This document shows positions 8,256-17,598 of a stretch of 64,000 bases of DNA, piece by piece. A model generated the notes under the pieces. It did not search any database and was not told where the DNA came from. It worked only from the letters and a program-made list of their open reading frames with translations. Both the position numbers and the translations under genes were made by a program. Source of the DNA: Bacteroidales bacterium (lineage in GTDB: Bacteria > Bacteroidota > Bacteroidia > Bacteroidales > UBA4417); contig JADJHD010000051.1 in NCBI GenBank assembly GCA_016707705.1, positions 106,171 through 170,170 of the forward strand, in the 5' to 3' direction. Numbering within the stretch: position 1 is the first letter of the stretch; each line of letters opens with the position of its first letter.

Positions 8256-10538
8256 TTAGCGGGAAGTTTCGAGTTCACCAAAATTCACTTCAGTCCCCCA
8301 TTTCTTATTGGGTTTGGGGCCCATGGTGAACAGTAATACTCCACCATTCTTCAGATCAGAATAGAAGAAATAGGGCTTATTCCATTTTTTCCCGTTCAGT
8401 GTTACCTCTTGAATGTAGATGTTCTTTTCGGAGAGGTTATTTGCCTTCATTGTAAAGATTCCGCCATTATCCAGTTTTATGTAAGCTTCAGGAATAACGG
8501 GACTTCCAATGGCATAGTAGTTAGTGCCCGGACAAACAGGATAGAATCCCATGGCATTGAAAAGATACCATGCCGACATTTGTCCGCAGTCATCGTTTCC
8601 CGACAGTGAATTAGGCTTGTTTCCGTACTGGGTTCTTATGATTTTATGCACCAGTTCCTGAGTTTTCCAGGGTTCACCGGCGAAATCGTAGAGGAAAATA
8701 ATATGATGGCTCGGCTCATTACCATGCCAGTACTCACCCAGTCGGCCCTGAATATCATCAACATTGCTGCTGGTATTGTCATTAAAGGTAAAGAGTGAAT
8801 CGAGTTTTTGCAGGAAAGGCTTTTTACCTCCATGAAGTTCAATAAGTCCGCCTATATCCTGAGGAACATACCATGAATACTGCCAGCTGGTGCCTTCAGT
8901 AAAATCACCACCTTCAACATACTCATGAGTGCTGAAAGGGGTTCTCCAGTTTCCCCTGGAATCTTTTCCCCGCATCAGTCCAAGAGTTGGATCGAAGAGG
9001 TTTTTATAGGATTTTGCCCTTTTCATGAAATAATCGTAATCCTCAGTTTTTCCAAGGGACTTAGCCATTTGTGCGATACAAAAATCGTCATGGGCATATT
9101 CAAGGCTTTTTGAAACGGCTTCATTTTCCTTGTCGCAGGGCACCCATCCCAGCTTGGCATAAGTCATCACATTATCATAATCGGGATTCATTGCTGTTTT
9201 TTTCACTGCCTGATAGGCTCTTTCAGCATCAAAACCCTTGATTCCCTTGAGATAGGCATCAACAATTACAGGTACTGCATGATAACCAATCATACACCAG
9301 GTTTCATTACCGCAAAGCGACCAAACGGGCAGCAAATGATCCACGCTTTGATCGTAATGAGCAAGCATTGAATTGATCATATCGGCATTTCTCTTGGGCT
9401 GCAACAGACAAAAGAGAGGATGGGTTGCCCGGTAGGTATCCCAAAGTGAGAAAATCGCATGGTTGGTAAATCCTTCAGCCTTATGGATATTCTGATCCAG
9501 TCCGCGGTAGCGACCATCAACATCCTGGTAAAGAATTGGAGTTAGGAAGGCATGATATAGTGCAGAATAGAACGTCTCTTTTTCTTCCTGACTTCCCTTG
9601 ATTTCAATTTTTCCAAGTTCACGATCCCAGGCTTTGCGGGTATTGGCGAGTATCTGCTCAAATTCCCAGCCCTTGATAGAGGCTGCAAGATTCTGCATGG
9701 CATTCTCAGTGCTTACCGATGAAACCGAAACTTTCACCAGAATTGCTTCCTGATTTGAAGTGAGGTAATTGGCAATAAACTGAAGGTTTTTTCCCGATGC
9801 TTCGGATGAACTTCTGAAGCGGTATCCATTGTAAAATACCCTTTTGCCGTCGCTCATGATACTGTAGGAATCGAAGGGTTTTGAAAAGACAGCGGTGAAG
9901 AAAACATAACGCTCTTTCGCCCAGCCGTTCACAGCATGAAATCCAATGATGGTTGAGTCGTTCACAACCCTGATATTTGACCAGATGGTGTTCCAGCGGA
10001 GGCTTTTGCTTAGGTCGACCAGGATTGAGGCGGAATCAGTTTTTGGAAAAGTAAAGCGGAACATTCCAGCCCTTTCGGCAGCAGTGCATTCTACTTTCAC
10101 ATTATTATCATCCAGCAGAACTGAATAATATCCGGCGGAAGCCATTTCATTTTTATGAGAATATGCTGAGCGGTAACCCGAATCAGGATTTGATTTTGGT
10201 CCCTGAACCAGCCATGGTTTGCCAATCTGAGGCATAAAGCGGATATCGCCAAGGTCGGGGATGCCGGTGCCACTGAAATGGGTAAGGCTGAAGGCTATGA
10301 TGGAGCTGTCGGAATACTCATATCCTGATGCTGTTTCCCAGAGGACATCTTCGGTATCGGGTGATAACTGTATCATTCCGAAGGGAGCCACTGCACCCGG
10401 ATAGGTATTTCCCTCGCCATTTGTACCAATCAAGGGTTTTACAAAGGAGGAAGGGGTGGATGCTTCCTGAGCTTTCAACACAGTAAGACAGGAAATGAAA
10501 ACTGTGAAGAAAAGAGTGGCGACAGCAAATTTTGACAT
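8256..10538 (-). CDS. GH92 alpha-1,2-mannosidase
   Basis: Glycoside hydrolase family 92 enzymes are calcium-dependent exo-alpha-mannosidases that trim N-glycans or other mannosides. The 760-aa product has a signal peptide (ending LKAQ), then the family N-terminus FVKPLIGTNGEGNTYPGAVAPFGMIQLSPDT, a central WDTYRATHPL stretch, and the C-terminal region GNDDCGQMSAWYLFNAMGFYPVCPG. Length is typical (about 730-770). No other alpha-mannosidase or transport gene is next to it and it lies 18 kb from the large hydrolase locus on the other strand, so it is a separate unit. Upstream, a -7-like box (TAGATTTG) lies at 10567-10574. Confidence 0.95.
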   Translation of the reverse strand: MSKFAVATLFFTVFISCLTVLKAQEASTPSSFVKPLIGTNGEGNTYPGAVAPFGMIQLSPDTEDVLWETASGYEYSDSSIIAFSLTHFSGTGIPDLGDIRFMPQIGKPWLVQGPKSNPDSGYRSAYSHKNEMASAGYYSVLLDDNNVKVECTAAERAGMFRFTFPKTDSASILVDLSKSLRWNTIWSNIRVVNDSTIIGFHAVNGWAKERYVFFTAVFSKPFDSYSIMSDGKRVFYNGYRFRSSSEASGKNLQFIANYLTSNQEAILVKVSVSSVSTENAMQNLAASIKGWEFEQILANTRKAWDRELGKIEIKGSQEEKETFYSALYHAFLTPILYQDVDGRYRGLDQNIHKAEGFTNHAIFSLWDTYRATHPLFCLLQPKRNADMINSMLAHYDQSVDHLLPVWSLCGNETWCMIGYHAVPVIVDAYLKGIKGFDAERAYQAVKKTAMNPDYDNVMTYAKLGWVPCDKENEAVSKSLEYAHDDFCIAQMAKSLGKTEDYDYFMKRAKSYKNLFDPTLGLMRGKDSRGNWRTPFSTHEYVEGGDFTEGTSWQYSWYVPQDIGGLIELHGGKKPFLQKLDSLFTFNDNTSSNVDDIQGRLGEYWHGNEPSHHIIFLYDFAGEPWKTQELVHKIIRTQYGNKPNSLSGNDDCGQMSAWYLFNAMGFYPVCPGTNYYAIGSPVIPEAYIKLDNGGIFTMKANNLSEKNIYIQEVTLNGKKWNKPYFFYSDLKNGGVLLFTMGPKPNKKWGTEVNFGELETSR

Positions 10539-10566
10539 GGCTACGATTTAGGGAGATTTTTCCGGA

Positions 10567-10574
10567 CAAATCTA
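10567..10574 (-). promoter_or_regulatory. Putative -7 box (TAGATTTG) for the GH92 gene
   Basis: The octamer matches the Bacteroidota -7 consensus TAnnTTTG and lies 29 bp upstream of the GH92 start on the minus strand. No clean -33 TTTG at the standard spacing was found. Confidence 0.4.
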
Positions 10575-10646
10575 TGACAAAGCGATGTAATAGCTCTGCA
10601 ATGACCGGAATAAAAAACCTGTAAGATTAAAGAGTTTGAGACGGGT

Positions 10647-12173
10647 TTAAAGCGGAAGGCTGACGAAGAAGGTACTTCCCTTTCCGGGTTCACTTTCTAC
10701 CCATACTTTTCCACCATGAAGAGTAACAAATTCACGGCAGAGGATAAGTCCGAGCCCGGAGCCTTTTTCCTGCCGGGTACCGGGTTTTGATTTTTCGGTA
10801 TTGAGTCTGAAGAGCCGCTTGATTTCATCAGGATTCATTCCGGTACCCGAATCGCGGATTGAAATGAGAACGTCATTATCCTTCTTTTCGCCGCGAACCA
10901 TGATATTGCCGCCTTCGTAGGTGTATTTCAAGGCATTGCTGATGAGGTTGCGGAGGATGGTTTTCAGCATGTTTTTGTCAGCCTTGATGACAAGCGTATT
11001 AGCGATGTCAATTTCAAGTTCAATCTTCTTTTGCCTTGCCATATTTTCCAGTGGCTCCAGTTCTTCCTCCACCAGTGGAAGCAGCATTTCGTAGGCGGGA
11101 TTGCAGTGAACACCACCCTGCTGTATCATCGACCATTCCAGCAAATTCTGCAGGAGGTTGTAGGTGCTGAGGGAGCTATCCTTGAGAAGTCCGGCCATTT
11201 CAATAGCCCGTTCCTTATTGTCCGTTTCGATGTACTCAATCAGGAATTGTGTGAGATTCAGCAGAGCATTGAAAGGATTTCGCAGGTCATGGGCGATAAT
11301 GGAGAAGAATTTATCCTTGGTGGCATTCAATTCCTTGAGTTCACGGGCAGTATTTTTGAGTTCCTGTTCGGCTTCCTTACGTTTTTCAATATTTCGGGTA
11401 ACACCCAGAATCTCTGTTACTTTTCCCTCCTGATTCTGAAGAAGGTTCACCACGGATTCAACCCATATTACAGTTTTATCCTTCGAGACCTGCTGCATTT
11501 CAACGGTGAAACTTCTGGCAGATTCATCCCCGGCTTCAAAGGCCAGAATTTTATGCCGGAGGTCCTCGTTGAAACTTAAGCGGGAATCGGTGGTGAAAAG
11601 GTAGCTGAAATCGAACTGCAGGGCTTCTGCAACGGTATATCCGTGCAATTTAAAGATGGAAGGACTCACGTAGCTGTATTTCCCGCTGTTCAGATCCACC
11701 TTCCAGATAACGTCGGAAACGTTTTGGGCCAGCATTCGGTATTTCTCCTCGCTGCTTGCAAGCTCCTTTTCCAGGGCTTGTTTTTCACGAAGTGAGGAAA
11801 TCAGGTTATTGTAGGAGGTTGAAAATTCACCGAGGAAGTCGATGCGCTGACTGTAGTCGCCATCAGCAATACGATGGGTTTGCCAAACCAGATGCCGCAG
11901 GTTGGACTGAAGCTCCTTGAACGGGGAAATCAGCTGGTTGGATTTCGGGGCTTCAGCGTCGAGATTGCCCTTCGAAAGGTTCAGGATAAAAGTATCAGCT
12001 GCCTGAAATTTTTCGAGGAGGCTGTGAATGCTTTGATGCAATCGCCTGAGTTCCGGTTCATGAGCCTTATCCTCCAGGTGATCGGGAAATGACTTCTGCC
12101 TGACGCGGTAATCACCGCCCAGAAGTTCATTTACTGATTGGGTTAATTGTCGGAGGAGTTCGGCTTCGGTCAT
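10647..12173 (-). CDS. Soluble PAS-domain sensor histidine kinase
   Basis: A 508-aa two-component kinase. The N-terminal 130 residues have no membrane segment but contain two HAMP-like stretches (around 55-80 'FILNLSKGNLDAEAP' and around 98-128 'THRIADGDYSQRIDFLGEFS'). A PAS domain spans about 141-268 (EKYRMLAQNVSDVIWKVD ... GVTRNIEKRKEAE). The HisKA box is FFSIIAHDLRNPFN with the phosphorylated His at 295. The HATPase_c domain follows with N box (LRNLISNALKYT), G1 (RDSGTGM) and G2 (GSGLGL). It presumably senses a cytoplasmic signal. There is no response regulator adjacent, so the partner is unknown. Confidence 0.93.
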   Translation of the reverse strand: MTEAELLRQLTQSVNELLGGDYRVRQKSFPDHLEDKAHEPELRRLHQSIHSLLEKFQAADTFILNLSKGNLDAEAPKSNQLISPFKELQSNLRHLVWQTHRIADGDYSQRIDFLGEFSTSYNNLISSLREKQALEKELASSEEKYRMLAQNVSDVIWKVDLNSGKYSYVSPSIFKLHGYTVAEALQFDFSYLFTTDSRLSFNEDLRHKILAFEAGDESARSFTVEMQQVSKDKTVIWVESVVNLLQNQEGKVTEILGVTRNIEKRKEAEQELKNTARELKELNATKDKFFSIIAHDLRNPFNALLNLTQFLIEYIETDNKERAIEMAGLLKDSSLSTYNLLQNLLEWSMIQQGGVHCNPAYEMLLPLVEEELEPLENMARQKKIELEIDIANTLVIKADKNMLKTILRNLISNALKYTYEGGNIMVRGEKKDNDVLISIRDSGTGMNPDEIKRLFRLNTEKSKPGTRQEKGSGLGLILCREFVTLHGGKVWVESEPGKGSTFFVSLPL

Positions 12174-12354
12174 TGATGTAAAAATACTTCAATTCAACTA
12201 AAGAAAGCCCATTTTCGTATTCAGGAAAAGTAATTCCGAAATAGTGGTTAGGGCATGTAAACTTGAATTTAGCTGTTTTTCAATTAGTCAGATGGAGAAA
12301 AGCTGTTTGATTAAAAAGGATAAAAAGTATGTACTGCACAGCTTTTTTCAATGA

Positions 12355-13797
12355 TTAAGGTTCAATCCAAAGCAAGGAATTATGCGTATTGTATTCATTT
12401 TCCTCCCATAGAGCATTGGCGGGATCCAGAATCCAGTTGCCATCCACCACGAATTTATAGGTGGTTTTGCCTGGAGACAGGTAAATTGGTAGCACCCATT
12501 TTCCATTTTGGCGGCGCATTCGGTAGCTTCCCGGCGACCAGTTGCTGAAACTTCCGGTAACAACGACCTCGCGTGCATCCGGGAATGAATCTAGTTCAAA
12601 AACATAATTGGGTTTGAAGGCCATGAAGGAATTTCCGTCATTGTTTGAAGCTGAAGAAGGGTTATCGGGATCACCCATCCATTGTCCATCCACTATAAAT
12701 TTATACTCATAATTTCCCTTCGCCAGCACGTATGGAAGGCTCCAACCGCTGCTGTCGCGTCTCATAAACAGTTCATCCGGATTCCAGGCATTGAAGCTAC
12801 CGGCAAGCTTAACTTCATGGGCATCCTTAAATCCATTCAGGTGAAAGACATTGGTATCTCCGATAGCCTGTACAGAATTATAATCATCGTTACCATCAAT
12901 AAGCTGAATCGGATTATCAGGATCGCGGACCCATTGCTTGTCGACAATAAACTTATAGGTATGGGTTCCATCCTTGAGGTAGACTGGCAATTCCCAGCCC
13001 TCAGCAGTTTTCTTCATTTTAAGAGCTTTCTCGTTCCAGCCGTTGAAACTCCCGCTCAGAATTACTGTTCGGGCCTGCTGGTATCCTCTCAGACGGAAGA
13101 CATAATTATAGCAGTAAACCACTGAATTAAAGGATCCGTAGGTATCGTCTTCCTTCAGTTTGTTATTCAGATCACGCATCCAGCTGCCATCCACAATGAA
13201 TTTATATTCATACCTACCCGGTTGCAGGTTCATTTTTTGAATCCAGCCGCTGTCAGTCTTTATCATGGAAGGCTGAAGGGTGCCCCAGTTATTAAAGGAG
13301 CCGCTGAGCTGCACTTTTCTGGCTTCGGGATAATCTGCAAGGAAGAAGGTTGCAATGCTGTCGTTATAGGAAAAGGCTCTTCGGTCAGTAAACTCATTTA
13401 CTCCGAAAACAATATCTTCCCTGGGTTGAAATACCGGCTTGTCGAACCAGGCATTATCCATGATCATAATGCTGTTTCCGGTTGTCTTGAGGGATGGAGG
13501 AGGAGGAGCAAACATTTTTGAAATTTCGACTTTTCCCGGCTCAAGAACTTTGATTTCCCAGGTGGTGCTATCTACGGTAATGAAAGGCAAGCCCTTGAAT
13601 ACTTCTGCAAACAACAGGCTGTCGAGATCAAAAATCCGGCTAATCTCCTTCTTCTCTGCTTCTGTCCATACCTTATCAAGCTCGAAGTATAGTTTCCCAT
13701 CCTCAAGCCGGCATATTTTCGACAGGTCAATCTGGGCTTTTGCCTGAATGACTATTCCAAAGAGGACCAATCCAAGTATTATGAGTTTTCGTTTCAT
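12355..13797 (-). CDS. Secreted protein with four CBM48/E-set glycogen-binding-like repeats
   Basis: The 480-aa product has a signal peptide (cleaved after IQAKAQ), an N-terminal region of about 135 residues I do not recognise (with a PPPPS segment), and then four repeats of about 82 residues at roughly 158-235, 241-322, 327-402 and 408-480. Each repeat reads 'VxLxGSFNxW ... M....GW.l...L..G.y.YKFIVDG.W..DP.N'. This is the signature of the AMPK-beta/isoamylase-N type starch or glycogen binding fold. No catalytic domain is present. The start ATG overlaps the stop of the aspartyl protease by four bases (ATGA), so the two are translationally coupled. Binding to alpha-glucan is inferred from the family; in bacteria such repeats can also act as protein-interaction domains. 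Confidence 0.85.
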   Translation of the reverse strand: MKRKLIILGLVLFGIVIQAKAQIDLSKICRLEDGKLYFELDKVWTEAEKKEISRIFDLDSLLFAEVFKGLPFITVDSTTWEIKVLEPGKVEISKMFAPPPPSLKTTGNSIMIMDNAWFDKPVFQPREDIVFGVNEFTDRRAFSYNDSIATFFLADYPEARKVQLSGSFNNWGTLQPSMIKTDSGWIQKMNLQPGRYEYKFIVDGSWMRDLNNKLKEDDTYGSFNSVVYCYNYVFRLRGYQQARTVILSGSFNGWNEKALKMKKTAEGWELPVYLKDGTHTYKFIVDKQWVRDPDNPIQLIDGNDDYNSVQAIGDTNVFHLNGFKDAHEVKLAGSFNAWNPDELFMRRDSSGWSLPYVLAKGNYEYKFIVDGQWMGDPDNPSSASNNDGNSFMAFKPNYVFELDSFPDAREVVVTGSFSNWSPGSYRMRRQNGKWVLPIYLSPGKTTYKFVVDGNWILDPANALWEENEYNTHNSLLWIEP

Positions 13798-14813
13798 GAT
13801 GCTGTGTTTTTAGCAAACCGAATCCCGACTGTTTTCTTTTCGAGGTTGATGGTTATGACTCCCTTTTCAAGAAATCCGAATCCCAGCATTCCGTCGATGT
13901 GCACCCCATACACTTCACTCAGTGCATCGAGATTCACAATAATGGTTTCCATGTTTTTAAGTTCAATATTATCCAGGGCGAAATCATTCATAATACCAAA
14001 CAACACTTCATTTCCGGCTTGTCCTGCCCCTCTGAGGTCCGAGCGTCGGGTGATGCTGATGGTACTGATGATGTTTCTGGGTGCCTGGCTATTGATGGCA
14101 TTGGTTTCAGCCCCTGTATCGAAGCAAAAGGAAAGTTGTTTTCCGGCAATTTTCCCTTTCATAATCAGGACGGGATGCCAGGGTTCAATTTTCTGAACAT
14201 AATCCTGTTTCAATTCCTTTTCAGGTGGCTGAATACGATCACCCTTGCGGTTCAAGCGGTGAAGCTGAAGTTCATTAAGTGCAGCATCAATAACAACCTC
14301 GAAGGATTTGATCATATTAAATCCCAGCAGTCCGATAATCTTGGAACCCCTTCGGTTTTCAATATGTCCGAGATCAGTTACATCTGCCTTGATATCTTCA
14401 TAATACAAATCTCCTACCTCTACTTTTTCAACCTGAGTACATCCGATTTTTCCGGTGGATCCGGTAATTCCATTGGAGGTAAAGTTGTCGGTAATGCGGT
14501 GATTTCTGAAATAGGTGCTATTAAGAACCAGTCCTGTGGCGCCGGTATCAAAAACAAGGTTACCACTAACTCCGTCGATAACCGCTTCAATAAGGAACAA
14601 GCGTCCGGCCCTTTTCAGTGGAATGGTAAGGGAGTTGAAATCTCCGAGAGGTTTCGGTTCGGCAGCGGGAAGAAATGGGAGAGGTGGCACCCAAAGGTTG
14701 ATCAGTACAGGCTGGTCTTTGAAGGGTTCTGAGCTATATCCGGATTGGATTCCGGGACTTATTCCCAGAAAGAAAATGACAATAAGAAGGAATGATGGAA
14801 TTCCCTTTTTCAT
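13794..14813 (-). CDS. Two-lobed retropepsin-like aspartyl protease, secreted
   Basis: From the ATG at 14813 the product has 339 aa (a TTG nine bases upstream is also possible) with a signal peptide or N-terminal anchor (MKKGIPSFLLIVIFFLGISPG). Two catalytic motifs are visible: VFDTGATGLVLN (Asp near 89) and FCFDTGAETNAIN (Asp near 222). Each is followed by the family's hydrophobic-hydrophobic-Gly motif (IIGLLGFNMI and IDGMLGFGFL). So one chain carries both halves of an aspartic protease, unlike the single-lobe retropepsin type that must dimerise. It is the first gene of a two-gene unit with the four-repeat CBM48-like protein. Substrate unknown; a processing role for its partner is a guess. 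Confidence 0.85.
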   Translation of the reverse strand: MKKGIPSFLLIVIFFLGISPGIQSGYSSEPFKDQPVLINLWVPPLPFLPAAEPKPLGDFNSLTIPLKRAGRLFLIEAVIDGVSGNLVFDTGATGLVLNSTYFRNHRITDNFTSNGITGSTGKIGCTQVEKVEVGDLYYEDIKADVTDLGHIENRRGSKIIGLLGFNMIKSFEVVIDAALNELQLHRLNRKGDRIQPPEKELKQDYVQKIEPWHPVLIMKGKIAGKQLSFCFDTGAETNAINSQAPRNIISTISITRRSDLRGAGQAGNEVLFGIMNDFALDNIELKNMETIIVNLDALSEVYGVHIDGMLGFGFLEKGVITINLEKKTVGIRFAKNTAS

Positions 14814-14898
14814 TTTTACCAATCTTTATGCTAAGGTAAGACTTGTAGCTTTATTCTGTTCGGTGATCAGAAGGATTATAAATGGAAGAACAACAGTA

Positions 14899-16749
14899 CT
14901 ATTGAATAATCAGCTTTGAAATATATCTTGATTTTGCACTTTGAACGCTCAAGAAATAGAGTCCCGGTTTCAGTCTGGAAGTGCTTAATTCAAAACAATT
15001 TTGATCGCTGATCAGAAGCCGGCCTTCAGTATCATAAACAGATATTGAAAACGCCCCCGTTCCTTCCGGAATTACCAATTTAATTGATGATTTAGCAGGA
15101 TTTGGATAGAATGAAAAGCGGGAATTTTCCGGCTCAAATTCACCCAGACTGCTCGTACAACCGGTGTACTGTGCGGTGGCATCCCAGAGATCACATTTTG
15201 CAGTCCGCAAACCAGTTTTAGTGCCATCAGGAGTGGGCTTTAATTCAAGGTAGCTGTCGGTGTCAGGATCATAAACAGGCCATGAATCCAATGCCGGAGC
15301 AGAGGGAATTCCATTATCGGCGAATGAAGACCAAAAACTGAGTGCGGTAGACTGCATGCTGTCGTCCTGTGGAGTATACCAGGGTCCGATAGCATAATTG
15401 CTGTTTTCATAGGTATTGAAAACGTAGAAAAGCTCCAGTCCGTGGTAGGCACCATAATATTGAAGAATACCCGCCTGTTTGTGGGTGAAAAAGTAGCGGA
15501 AGACAGGCTGCAGCTGGTTTTTGCTGATGCATTGTGCCGTTCTTCGGGTAGGAACAGTGAATTGGGCATCGGTAAGCATCTGAACATAGGATTCCCGGGC
15601 TTCGGCGTTGGTGGTGCCGGGAGGATACAAGGCAAGTGCCTGAGCCCTGAGGGAAGGCGGGAAATAGGTGTTAATAAGGGCTTCTACCATGACCGGCAGC
15701 ACAGTAACCGGAGCGGAGACGCTCATTTCATCGGCATTGGATCCAATCATTAGCGGAACCTTGTTGAAGTTACCGCTTTGGATAACTTCCTCGGGTAATC
15801 CGGGAAAGACAGTTCCATCCGCAACTGGTCGCCAGTTCATCTGAACGAATCCACCTGAGAGTGGACTTCCCCCTTGCAAAACCAGGCTATCTGCTGGTAG
15901 AGAGCGGAGGTAGGCAATTTTTGCGGAATCACTGCCGCTTGGAATTATAGCATCAGCGAAGGCAATTCCCTTTTCCTTTTCAGTTTCATAAATTCCCAAT
16001 GAAGGAACGGCCGATTCAATACATGCACGCTGGAAAAGGTTTTGGGCAAGGGGCATCAGAAGCAGATTCCCAACGTTTACACCTCCGGCACTCTCGCCAA
16101 AAATCATGACCTTGGATGGATCACCGCCAAAAGCAGCTGCATTCTGCTGAATCCATTGCAGGGCGAGAATCTGGTCAAAAATTGCATAATTTCCGGAAAT
16201 ACCCTGAGTATTTTCATTTTCCAGTCCGGGATGCACCAGAAATCCCAAAGCTCCAAGTCTGTACTGAATGGTAATAACAACGGCATTTCCCCTTTCTGAA
16301 AGGTTTCTGCCATTGTAGATCTGTGTACCCAGTCCCTCCTGACTTGCCGAACCCTGCTGATTACCTCCGCCATGAATGAAAACCATAACCGGTAGGCTGG
16401 AAGCGGAGGTATCGGGGGTCCAGATATTCAGGTAAAGGCAATCCTCATCGCCGATCAGGGTATAGGTTGTATCCCCCTGTTCATAGAGTTTTTGGGGACA
16501 TACAGGTTTATAAGCCTGAGTAGAAAGAGGGGTAGTCCAGGCGGCTGGTTCAACAGGTTGTTTCCATCTGAGATCACCGGTTGGCGGACTGGCAAAAGGG
16601 ATGCCCAGAAATTCGTAGATGCCCGAGTTGTTGTTGCCGAGAACTATTCCATATGAGGTTTGAACAGTGGGTTGCTGTCCAAATGATTGAAGAACGCCCA
16701 TCATCAGGACAGCTGCAAACAAAATGCTATTTACACTTAATTTCTTCAA
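14899..16749 (-). CDS. Type B carboxylesterase with T9SS sorting domain
   Basis: A 616-aa secreted alpha/beta hydrolase of the carboxylesterase/lipase family. The signal peptide ends near QSFGQ. The oxyanion motif HGGG is at 126-129 and the nucleophile motif MIFGESAGG places Ser at 220. The catalytic His is expected in YYGAYHGLELFYVF. After about residue 545 comes a type A C-terminal sorting domain (FYPNPAKSSIKLVIPEG... then SVYDTEGRLL and LKPGLYFLSVQS). It should therefore cross the outer membrane by the type IX system and be attached to the surface or released. Substrate is not predictable: an ester of a plant or microbial polymer is plausible. Confidence 0.92.
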   Translation of the reverse strand: MKKLSVNSILFAAVLMMGVLQSFGQQPTVQTSYGIVLGNNNSGIYEFLGIPFASPPTGDLRWKQPVEPAAWTTPLSTQAYKPVCPQKLYEQGDTTYTLIGDEDCLYLNIWTPDTSASSLPVMVFIHGGGNQQGSASQEGLGTQIYNGRNLSERGNAVVITIQYRLGALGFLVHPGLENENTQGISGNYAIFDQILALQWIQQNAAAFGGDPSKVMIFGESAGGVNVGNLLLMPLAQNLFQRACIESAVPSLGIYETEKEKGIAFADAIIPSGSDSAKIAYLRSLPADSLVLQGGSPLSGGFVQMNWRPVADGTVFPGLPEEVIQSGNFNKVPLMIGSNADEMSVSAPVTVLPVMVEALINTYFPPSLRAQALALYPPGTTNAEARESYVQMLTDAQFTVPTRRTAQCISKNQLQPVFRYFFTHKQAGILQYYGAYHGLELFYVFNTYENSNYAIGPWYTPQDDSMQSTALSFWSSFADNGIPSAPALDSWPVYDPDTDSYLELKPTPDGTKTGLRTAKCDLWDATAQYTGCTSSLGEFEPENSRFSFYPNPAKSSIKLVIPEGTGAFSISVYDTEGRLLISDQNCFELSTSRLKPGLYFLSVQSAKSRYISKLIIQ

Positions 16750-16898
16750 TTGATATAAACGATTTATGGTCGAAAAGATTGGAAGGGTAATAATTCAAAT
16801 AGTCTGTTGAAGTTGAATTAACCCAATTGCAAAGTTAAGGCATCAATCCTTACTGAAGATTCCGGAAATATATACTGCAAAAAGGAGGAAACTATGCT

Positions 16899-17588
16899 TT
16901 ACTGACTGGCAAATCTATAGCCAATCCCTGATTCAGTGAGAATATAGGCCGGATTTGCAGGATCATCCTCAAGTTTTTTCCGGAGCTGTGCGATAAACAC
17001 TCTCAAATACTGGGTTTGCTCCAGGTATCCATGTCCCCAGACTTCTTTCAGAATAAACTGGTGTGTCAGCACTTTACCTTCATTTTTAGCCAGAAGTGCC
17101 AGCATGGTGAATTCAGTGGACGTTAACTTTACAATCTCATCGTTTTTCTTAACCACATGTCCGGTTAAATCAATGGAAAGTGAATTGAAATTCAGGATGG
17201 GATTCTGAGCATTTTCATTTTGTGCCAGTCGCATTGCAGAGCGTATCCGCGCCAGCAGTTCCCCACTGCGAAAGGGTTTGGTCAGGTAATCCATGGCACC
17301 GTTATCAAGGGCGGTGATGATATCCTCCTCCGAGCTTCTGACAGAAAGCACAATAATGGGCAGGGTGTACCATTCCCGCAATTTCTTCAGGATTGACTGT
17401 CCGTCTTCATCAGGAAGTCCCAGATCCAAAAGAATCATGGATGGCTTATGGGTAGCTGCTGAAATCAATCCCTCCTTGCCATTTGCAGCCACAATAACCG
17501 AATAATGGTTGGCACTGAGGGTAATATCCAGCAGTCTCCTAATCTGGATTTCATCATCAATAACCAATATCAGGTTTTCTGAATTCAT
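16899..17588 (-). CDS. kdpE: Response regulator KdpE
   Basis: OmpR-family response regulator of 229 aa, the transcriptional output of KdpD. The receiver has the acidic pair DDE near the N-terminus, the phosphoacceptor Asp in MILLDLGLPDEDG, and the Lys in DYLTKPF. The C-terminal winged helix contains LTSTEFTMLALLAKNEGKVLTH and the typical end QLRKKLEDDPANPAYILTESGIGYRF. It follows kdpD after 10 bp and is the last gene of the kdp operon. In other bacteria KdpE-P activates the kdp promoter under potassium limitation or osmotic stress. Confidence 0.96.
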   Translation of the reverse strand: MNSENLILVIDDEIQIRRLLDITLSANHYSVIVAANGKEGLISAATHKPSMILLDLGLPDEDGQSILKKLREWYTLPIIVLSVRSSEEDIITALDNGAMDYLTKPFRSGELLARIRSAMRLAQNENAQNPILNFNSLSIDLTGHVVKKNDEIVKLTSTEFTMLALLAKNEGKVLTHQFILKEVWGHGYLEQTQYLRVFIAQLRKKLEDDPANPAYILTESGIGYRFASQ

Positions 17589-17598
17589 GCCAGTAAAG

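Noticed and set aside
11031..11579. 182-codon open frame antisense to the histidine kinase
   Set aside because: The kinase has intact H, N and G boxes; the antisense frame has no domain.
13899..14732. 277-codon open frame antisense to the aspartyl protease
   Set aside because: The protease frame has two DTG motifs and conserved glycine motifs; the antisense frame has none and no start context.
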